This document shows positions 6,211-10,610 of a stretch of DNA of 10,610 nucleotides, in pieces (the first letter of the stretch is position 1; each line of letters opens with the position of its first letter). The notes under the pieces are model-generated. The model had not been told where the DNA came from and searched no databases. It saw nothing but the letters and a program-made list of their open reading frames with translations. The position numbers were made by a program, and so were the translations under genes. This stretch comes from Falsiroseomonas sp044341625. Lineage in GTDB: Bacteria; Pseudomonadota; Alphaproteobacteria; Acetobacterales; Acetobacteraceae. The stretch lies in the NCBI GenBank assembly GCA_044341625.1, contig JBIIRI010000128.1, positions 1 through 10,610 on the forward strand, in the 5' to 3' direction.

Positions 6211-7929
6211 ATGACCAAGTGGGACAAGTCGAAGCTGCCGAGCCGCCACACCACCGTGGGGCCGGAGCGTGCGCCGCATCGCAGCTACTACTACGCGATG
6301 GGCCTGACGAAGGAAGAGATCGAACAGCCCTTCGTCGGCGTTGCAACCTGCTGGAACGAGGCTGCGCCCTGCAACATTGCGCTGTCCCGCCAGGCGCAGA
6401 GCGTGAAGGTCGGCGTGAAGGCCGCCGGCGCGACGCCGCGCGAATTCACCACCATCACGGTGACCGACGGCATCGCCATGGGCCATCAATCCATGAAGGC
6501 GAGCCTCGCCTCCCGCGACGTCATCGCCGATTCCGTCGAGCTGACGATGCGCGGGCATTGCTATGACGGGCTGGTGGGCCTCGGCGGCTGCGACAAGACG
6601 CTGCCGGGCCTGATGATGGCGATGATCCGCCTGAACGTGCCGTCGGTGTTCATGTATGGCGGCTCCATCATGCCGGGCAAGCACAGGGGCCGCGACGTCA
6701 CCGTGCTCGACGTGTTCGAGGCGGTCGGCCAGCACGCCGCCGGCAACATGACGGATGAGGAGCTGCTGGAGCTCGAGCAGGTTGCCTGCCCGGGCGCCGG
6801 CGCCTGCGGCGGCCAGTTCACCGCCAACACCATGGCCTGCGTGTCCGAGGTGATCGGCCTCGCGCTGCCGGGTTCCGCCGGTGCGCCCGCGCCGGATGAG
6901 ACGCGCGACTACTGGGCCGTGAAGTCCGGCGAGGCGGTGGTGGAGCTGATCCGCCGCAACCTGCGCCCCCGCGACATCGTGACCCAGGACGCGCTGTTCA
7001 ACGCGGCCGCGATCGTGGGCGCGACCGGCGGCTCCACCAACCTCGCACTCCACCTGCCGGCCATCGCGCATGAGGCGGGGATCAAGTTCGACCTGCACGA
7101 TGTGGCCGAGATCATGCGCGCCACGCCGCATATCGCGGACCTGAAGCCGGGCGGGAAGTACGTGGCGCTCGACGTCTACAATGTCGGCGGGGTGCCGGTG
7201 ATCATCAAGGCGCTGCTCGATGGCGGCTATCTGCGCGGCGGCGCGATGACCGTCACCGGCAAGACGCTGGCGGAGAACCACCGCGAGGTGATCGTGCCGA
7301 AGGATCAGGACGTGATCCGCCCGACCTCCGACCCGATCAGCCCGATCGGCGGCGTCGTGTCCCTGAAGGGCACGCTGGCGCCGGAAGGGGCCATCGTGAA
7401 GATCGCGGGGATGAAGACGCTGCGCTTCGAAGGCACGGCGCTCTGCTTCGACTGCGAGGAAGACGCCTTCAAGGCGGTGGACATGCGCGCCTACAAGCCG
7501 GGCGACATCATCATCATCCGCTACGAAGGCCCGAAGGGCGGCCCGGGGATGCGTGAGATGCTGTCCACCACCAGCGCGATCTACGGCCAGGGCATGGGCG
7601 ACAAGGTGGCGCTGATCACCGATGGCCGCTTCAGCGGCGCGACGCGCGGCTTCTGCATCGGCCATGTGGGTCCGGAAGCCGCCGTCGGCGGTCCGCTCGC
7701 CCTGGTCGAGAATGGCGATCGGATCATCATCGATGCCGAGAAGGGCTCGATCGACCTGATGGTGGATGACGCGACGCTGGCCGCGCGCCGCGCCAAGTGG
7801 CAGCCGCGCAAGACGCTCTACACCGCGGGTGCGCTGTGGAAATACGCGCAGCTCGTCGGCCCGGCCGTCAACGGCGCCGTCACCCATCCGGGCGCGGCCG
7901 AGGAAAGCCACGTCTACGCCGACCAGTAA
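6211..7929 (+). CDS. ilvD: dihydroxy-acid dehydratase
   Basis: A 572-residue IlvD/Edd-family Fe-S dehydratase. It converts 2,3-dihydroxy-isovalerate and 2,3-dihydroxy-3-methylvalerate to the 2-keto acids that give valine (and leucine) and isoleucine. Candidate cluster cysteines are Cys54 (AAPCN), Cys127 in GGCDKTLPG and Cys199 in CPGAGACGGQFTANTM. A cysteine in each of these three places is the pattern of the [2Fe-2S] type. The second family signature, LITDGRFSGAT, lies near the C-terminus. The length is near the shorter, roughly 570-residue members rather than the 616-residue E. coli enzyme. ATG 6211 has AGGGA nine bases upstream and starts the conserved region; an in-frame extension back to 6145 is not supported. 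A strong hairpin follows the stop. Position after valS places two valine functions side by side. Confidence 0.97.
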   Translation: MTKWDKSKLPSRHTTVGPERAPHRSYYYAMGLTKEEIEQPFVGVATCWNEAAPCNIALSRQAQSVKVGVKAAGATPREFTTITVTDGIAMGHQSMKASLASRDVIADSVELTMRGHCYDGLVGLGGCDKTLPGLMMAMIRLNVPSVFMYGGSIMPGKHRGRDVTVLDVFEAVGQHAAGNMTDEELLELEQVACPGAGACGGQFTANTMACVSEVIGLALPGSAGAPAPDETRDYWAVKSGEAVVELIRRNLRPRDIVTQDALFNAAAIVGATGGSTNLALHLPAIAHEAGIKFDLHDVAEIMRATPHIADLKPGGKYVALDVYNVGGVPVIIKALLDGGYLRGGAMTVTGKTLAENHREVIVPKDQDVIRPTSDPISPIGGVVSLKGTLAPEGAIVKIAGMKTLRFEGTALCFDCEEDAFKAVDMRAYKPGDIIIIRYEGPKGGPGMREMLSTTSAIYGQGMGDKVALITDGRFSGATRGFCIGHVGPEAAVGGPLALVENGDRIIIDAEKGSIDLMVDDATLAARRAKWQPRKTLYTAGALWKYAQLVGPAVNGAVTHPGAAEESHVYADQ

Positions 7930-7954
7930 GGTCCTGCGCGAACGGGAAGGTTGA

Positions 7955-7982
7955 GCGGGCGGGGGAGGCTTCCCCCGCCTGC
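7955..7982 (+). terminator. strong GC-rich hairpin after ilvD
   Basis: A 12-bp stem (7955-7966 with 7971-7982, one G-U pair) closes a tetraloop GGCT. It starts 25 bases past the ilvD stop. The stem is very stable, but the following bases (catcccat) contain no T run. It is the best terminator candidate in the window and likely ends the plus-strand transcript before the small secreted-protein gene. Confidence 0.6.
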
Positions 7983-8084
7983 CATCCCATCGCCGCGAAA
8001 CCGCCCGCACTTCGGCATGCCGCGCGCGTTCACTGCGCGCATGCGGTGGCCTGAGCCTCCAAGGCCGCCGCGCCGGAGGTTTCC

Positions 8085-8357
8085 ATGCGTCGGTTTCGCC
8101 TGGTTTGCCTGTTGCTGCCTCTCATCCTCGGCCCGGGCTGCGTCGTCTCGGCCGCCCATGGCCATGGCTATGGGTATGCGCCGGCCCCGTACTACGCGCC
8201 GCGCACCTACTATCACGCCCCCAGGCCCTACTATGCGCCGAGGCACTATTACGGGCCGCCGCGCTACCATGCCGTGCCCCCCCGCCCGCATTGGGGGCCG
8301 CCGCATGGCTACCGGCCGCCCCATTGGCAAGGCCGCCCGCATGGGCGGCGCTGGTAG
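8085..8357 (+). CDS. small secreted His/Tyr/Pro-rich basic protein
   Basis: A 90-residue protein of unknown function. Residues 1-23 look like a signal peptide (MRRFR, then LVCLLLPLILGPGC). Cys19 sits in a poor lipobox (Gly, not Leu, at -3), so cleavage near VSAA is at least as likely as lipoprotein processing. The mature part of about 66 residues has 12 Tyr, 9 His and 16 Pro, many Arg and no Asp, Glu or Lys anywhere in the protein. It contains repeating units of the form YYAPR-xYY (PYYAPRTYYHAP, then PYYAPRHYYGPP), followed by PHWGPPHGY-type units. A strong Shine-Dalgarno site, GGAGG (8075-8079), five bases before the ATG and the clear signal peptide support a real gene. Its stop is 3 bases from the stop of convergent xth. 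Metal binding or envelope attachment is only a guess from composition. Confidence 0.75.
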   Translation: MRRFRLVCLLLPLILGPGCVVSAAHGHGYGYAPAPYYAPRTYYHAPRPYYAPRHYYGPPRYHAVPPRPHWGPPHGYRPPHWQGRPHGRRW

Positions 8358-8360
8358 GCC

Positions 8361-9131
8361 TCAGGCGTCCAATTCGATCAGGACCGGGGTGTGGTCGGAC
8401 GGGGTTTCCTCCGCGCGCGGCGCCAGGTCCACCTCCGCCGCCCGCAGGCGTTCGGCGAGCTCCGCGCTGAGCAAGGCGTGGTCGATCCGCAGCCCCGCAT
8501 TCAGGTCGAAGGCCGCGCCGTAATCCCAGTAGGTGTAGATCCGCTGGCCCGGATGCAGGGCGCGGAGCGCATCGGTCAGGCCCAGATTCTCGATGGCGCG
8601 GAGCGCGGCGCGGCTTTCCGGCCGCACCAGCGCATCGGACGGGGACAGCGCGCCGGGCGCGAGGTCGAGCGCGGTTGGGCAGACATTGAAGTCGCCGAGG
8701 ATGGCGAAGGGCGTGAAGGCATCGAGCCGCGCGGCCGCCACCGTCCGCAGCCGCGCCATCCAGGACAGCTTGTAGGCATAGCCGTCATCGCCGCCGGAAT
8801 TGCCGTTCGGCAGGTAGATGCCGGCGACCTGCATCCCCGCCGCCTTCACCTCGACATAGCGGGCCTGGGTGTCGGCCTCGTCGCCGGGGAGCGATTCGGC
8901 CACCACCTCGAAGGGGATGCGCCCCAGCACCGCGACGCCGTTGCGCCCGCCCTGCTGGCCGATGGCGTGCACGCGGTAGCCGGTGCCCTCGAATTCGAGC
9001 GCGGGGAATTCCTCGGTCCGGCATTTCAGCTCCTGCAGGAACAGCAAATCGGGCTGTTGCCGTTCCAGGAAGCGACGGACATGGCCCGCGCGCTTGCGGA
9101 TCGAGTTCACGTTAAAGGTAGCGAGTTTCAT
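8361..9131 (-). CDS. xth: exodeoxyribonuclease III (AP endonuclease)
   Basis: A 256-residue Mg-dependent endonuclease/exonuclease/phosphatase-fold enzyme. It cleaves DNA at abasic sites and trims 3' ends in base-excision repair. The family catalytic residues are in place: Asn7 in TFNVNSIRKR, Glu34 in FLQELKC, Tyr106 in IYLPNG, Asp147 and Asn149 in GDFNVCP, Asp217 in LRIDHALL, and the Asp246-His247 pair in PSDHTPV. Length matches bacterial ExoIII. The start codon has GAGG five bases upstream. It lies 57 bases behind erpA on the same strand with no strong promoter between them, so the two are probably cotranscribed. It converges on the small secreted-protein gene with only 3 bases between stops. 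Confidence 0.96.
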   Translation of the reverse strand: MKLATFNVNSIRKRAGHVRRFLERQQPDLLFLQELKCRTEEFPALEFEGTGYRVHAIGQQGGRNGVAVLGRIPFEVVAESLPGDEADTQARYVEVKAAGMQVAGIYLPNGNSGGDDGYAYKLSWMARLRTVAAARLDAFTPFAILGDFNVCPTALDLAPGALSPSDALVRPESRAALRAIENLGLTDALRALHPGQRIYTYWDYGAAFDLNAGLRIDHALLSAELAERLRAAEVDLAPRAEETPSDHTPVLIELDA

Positions 9132-9188
9132 TGTGTGCCCTCAGGCGCCCGGTGCCGCCGGCTTGGCCGGTCGCGTGGGGGGCGGCGA

Positions 9189-9545
9189 TCAACCGACGCT
9201 GAAAGATGTCCCGCAGCCGCAGGCGCTGACGGCCTGGGGGTTCTTCACGGCGAAATGCGCGCCGATCAGCGCCTCGGTCCAGTCGAGTTCGGACCCCGCG
9301 AGCAATTCCAGGCTGACCGGATCGACGAAAACGCGGCCCTCGCCCTCGGCCACCACCAGGTCGTCCTCGGCCGGCGTCTCCTCGATCGCGAAGCGGTACT
9401 GGAAGCCGGAACAGCCGCCGGCATCGACCGCCAGCCGCAGCCCGGCGCCGGGCTTGCCCTCACGGGCCGCGATCTCGGCCACCTGGGCGGCGGCGCGGGG
9501 GGTGACGCGGAAGGGAGTGGTCGGGGTGTCGATGGCGGCGGACAT
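9189..9545 (-). CDS. erpA: A-type iron-sulfur cluster carrier ErpA/IscA
   Basis: A 118-residue HesB/IscA-family protein that receives Fe-S clusters and passes them to apo-enzymes in the cytosol. The three cluster cysteines are Cys45 (DAGGCSGFQY) and Cys109 and Cys111 (SACGCGTSF), with the usual C-x63-C-x-C spacing. The start at 9545 gives the normal family length; an upstream in-frame ATG at 9599 would add 18 residues of unlikely sequence (PPPSYLPRSGDRAA) across the promoter. AGGAGA lies ten bases before the chosen start. It leads the likely erpA-xth operon and is divergent from dgt. Alone among A-type carriers here, it cannot be firmly assigned as ErpA rather than IscA; ErpA fits because no isc or suf genes lie nearby. 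IlvD, in the same window, is a possible client. Confidence 0.93.
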   Translation of the reverse strand: MSAAIDTPTTPFRVTPRAAAQVAEIAAREGKPGAGLRLAVDAGGCSGFQYRFAIEETPAEDDLVVAEGEGRVFVDPVSLELLAGSELDWTEALIGAHFAVKNPQAVSACGCGTSFSVG

Positions 9546-9569
9546 GGCGGCGCGGTCTCCTGACCTGGG

Positions 9570-9599
9570 AAGATAGGACGGCGGCGGTCCTGTTTCCAA
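9570..9599 (-). promoter_or_regulatory. candidate promoter of erpA-xth
   Basis: On the minus strand, TTGGAA (9594-9599) and TATCTT (9570-9575) are 18 bases apart, each matching four of six consensus bases. The predicted transcript start near 9563 leaves a short leader carrying AGGAGA (9556-9561) before the ATG at 9545. I see no clear IscR-type palindrome. Confidence 0.5.
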
Positions 9600-9605
9600 C
9601 CTTCT

Positions 9606-9625
9606 CCCGCTGGCCCCCGCTGGCC
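9606..9625. repeat. tandem duplication of a 10-base unit
   Basis: The unit cccgctggcc occurs twice head to tail (9606-9615, 9616-9625) with no mismatch, just upstream of the erpA -35 box and in the dgt leader region. It may be a slippage product or a paired protein site. Confidence 0.6.
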
Positions 9626-9669
9626 TGCCCGGATGGACGCGGTGCGGGGGGTGATGCTAGGCCCTGGGC

Positions 9670-10610
9670 ATGGACCAGATGCGGCTGCCGGACGGCCTGG
9701 CTCCCTGGGCGGTGCGCGCCAGCCTGTCGCGCGGGCGGCTGCACGCCGAGCCGGGCGGCGGCGCCCGTTCGCCCTTTCAGCGCGACCGCGACCGCATCAT
9801 CCACGCCACCGCCTTCCGCCGCCTGCAATACAAGACGCAGGTCTTCGTCTACCACGAGGGCGACCACTTCCGGACCCGCCTGACCCATAGCCTGGAAGTG
9901 GCGCAGATCGCGCGCTCCATCGCCCGCGAATTGGCGCTGGACGAGGACCTGGCGGAAGCACTCGCGCTCGCCCACGATCTCGGCCACCCGCCCTTCGGCC
10001 ATGGCGGGGAAGATGCGCTGGATGCGATGATGAAGCCCTATGGCGGCTTCGATCACAACGCGCAGTCGCTGAAGGCGGTCACGCTGCTGGAGACCCGCTA
10101 CGCCGGCTTCGACGGGCTGAACCTGACCTGGGAAACCCTGGAGGGGCTGGCCAAGCACAATGGCCCCCTGCGCCGCGCTACGGGCTACATCGCCGAATAC
10201 GACCGCCTGCACAGCCTTGACCTCACGACGCATGCGAGTGCGGAGGCGCAGGTGGCGGCGCTGGCGGACGACATCGCTTACAACAACCACGACCTCGACG
10301 ACGGCATCCGGGCCGGGATGTTCACGCTGGAGGATGCCTCGGCCCTCTCCCTGGTCCGGGACGCGCATGAGTCCGCGCGGCAGGACAAGCCCGGCATGCC
10401 CGCCGACCGCGCGACCGGGGAGACGATCCGGCGCGTCATCAACCTGATGGTCAACGACGTGGTGGCCGAATCGCGCCGCCGGATCGAGCGGCTCGGCCCG
10501 CGTTCCGCCGACGACATCCGCGCCGCCGACCGGCCGGTGATCGCCTTCTCGGACGCGATGATGGAGGCGAACAACGAACTCCGCGCCTTCCTGTTCCAGC
10601 GCATGTACCG
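9670..10610 (+). CDS. dgt: deoxyguanosinetriphosphate triphosphohydrolase-like protein (partial)
   Basis: The first 313 residues of an HD-domain dNTP triphosphohydrolase; the frame is open to the right edge, so the 3' end is missing. The family cleaves dNTPs to nucleoside and triphosphate and so limits dNTP pools. The N-terminus has the signature RSPFQRDRDRIIHATAFRRL (33-52). Metal ligands are visible: His73 in RLTHSLEVAQ, His102-Asp103 in LAHDLGHPPFGHGGE, and an Asp of ADDIAY at 200-201. FDHNAQS (127-133) and GLAKHNGP (159-166) are also typical of the family. It is the short, non-E. coli form, whose members are often activated by dNTPs. ATG 9670 has no strong ribosome site; ATG 9679 is an alternative. 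It is divergent from erpA; argS often lies downstream in relatives, but that is outside this window. Confidence 0.93.
   Translation, partial: MDQMRLPDGLAPWAVRASLSRGRLHAEPGGGARSPFQRDRDRIIHATAFRRLQYKTQVFVYHEGDHFRTRLTHSLEVAQIARSIARELALDEDLAEALALAHDLGHPPFGHGGEDALDAMMKPYGGFDHNAQSLKAVTLLETRYAGFDGLNLTWETLEGLAKHNGPLRRATGYIAEYDRLHSLDLTTHASAEAQVAALADDIAYNNHDLDDGIRAGMFTLEDASALSLVRDAHESARQDKPGMPADRATGETIRRVINLMVNDVVAESRRRIERLGPRSADDIRAADRPVIAFSDAMMEANNELRAFLFQRMY

Noticed and set aside
4848..6566. 572-codon plus-strand frame spanning the end of valS and start of ilvD
   Set aside because: Arg/Gly/Pro-rich shifted reading of two well-defined genes; no domain or ribosome site.
2509..8010. 1833-codon minus-strand open frame
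   Set aside because: It is exactly in codon register with popZ, valS and ilvD, which have unmistakable motifs. The translation is His/Arg/Gly-rich low-complexity sequence with no domain. It is open only because the sense genes lack TTA, CTA and TCA.
9158..9170. Hairpin between erpA and xth as a terminator
   Set aside because: Only five base pairs with a 3-base loop and no T run; it does not separate the two genes convincingly.
8391..9563. 390-codon plus-strand open frame over xth and erpA
   Set aside because: In register with both minus-strand genes, whose catalytic and cluster residues are complete; a shadow.
9460..10368. 302-codon minus-strand open frame over dgt
   Set aside because: In register with dgt, which shows the full HD motif set; a shadow.

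Overview
The window looks like chromosomal housekeeping DNA from a very GC-rich alphaproteobacterium, most likely in or near the Acetobacteraceae. That placement is an inference. It rests on the base composition, the tolC-popZ-valS gene order, an alphaproteobacterial PopZ with both conserved ends, and the protein-L-isoaspartate methyltransferase-like gene in front of tolC. I see no mobile element, CRISPR array, phage gene or integration scar.

Layout. At the left edge two tRNA genes lie on the minus strand: tRNA-Ser(CGA) at 3-89 and tRNA-Cys(GCA) at 214-284. Each has a plausible sigma-70-type promoter, and two hairpins sit between them. A promoter pair around 303-375 diverges towards tRNA-Cys on one side and the plus-strand genes on the other. 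The plus strand then carries a methyltransferase-like gene (400-1125), a TolC-type outer-membrane channel (1278-2681), a PopZ polar organiser (2686-3216, only 4 bases after tolC), valS (3424-6114), ilvD (6211-7929) and a small secreted His/Tyr/Pro-rich protein (8085-8357). Two minus-strand genes follow, erpA (9189-9545) and then xth (8361-9131), probably cotranscribed. Divergent from erpA, a dGTPase-like gene (dgt) starts at 9670 and runs off the right edge.

How the genes fit together. tolC and popZ are almost certainly cotranscribed, which joins an export channel to a cell-pole scaffold. valS and ilvD both concern valine: IlvD makes its 2-keto precursor and ValRS loads it on tRNA. The 96 bases between them fold into three consecutive hairpins, the last ending directly at the ilvD start codon. 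xth, erpA and dgt cover DNA repair, Fe-S cluster delivery and dNTP control.

No stretch longer than 300 bases lacks a gene; the longest gap is popZ to valS (207 bases). I found no clearly new system. The most interesting items are the almost uncharged proline-rich linker of PopZ, the small basic repeat protein, the methyltransferase-like protein with a degenerate substrate motif, and the hairpin-filled valS-ilvD junction. Very long open frames antisense to the genes, one of 1833 codons, are explained by absence of TTA, CTA and TCA codons and are not annotated.
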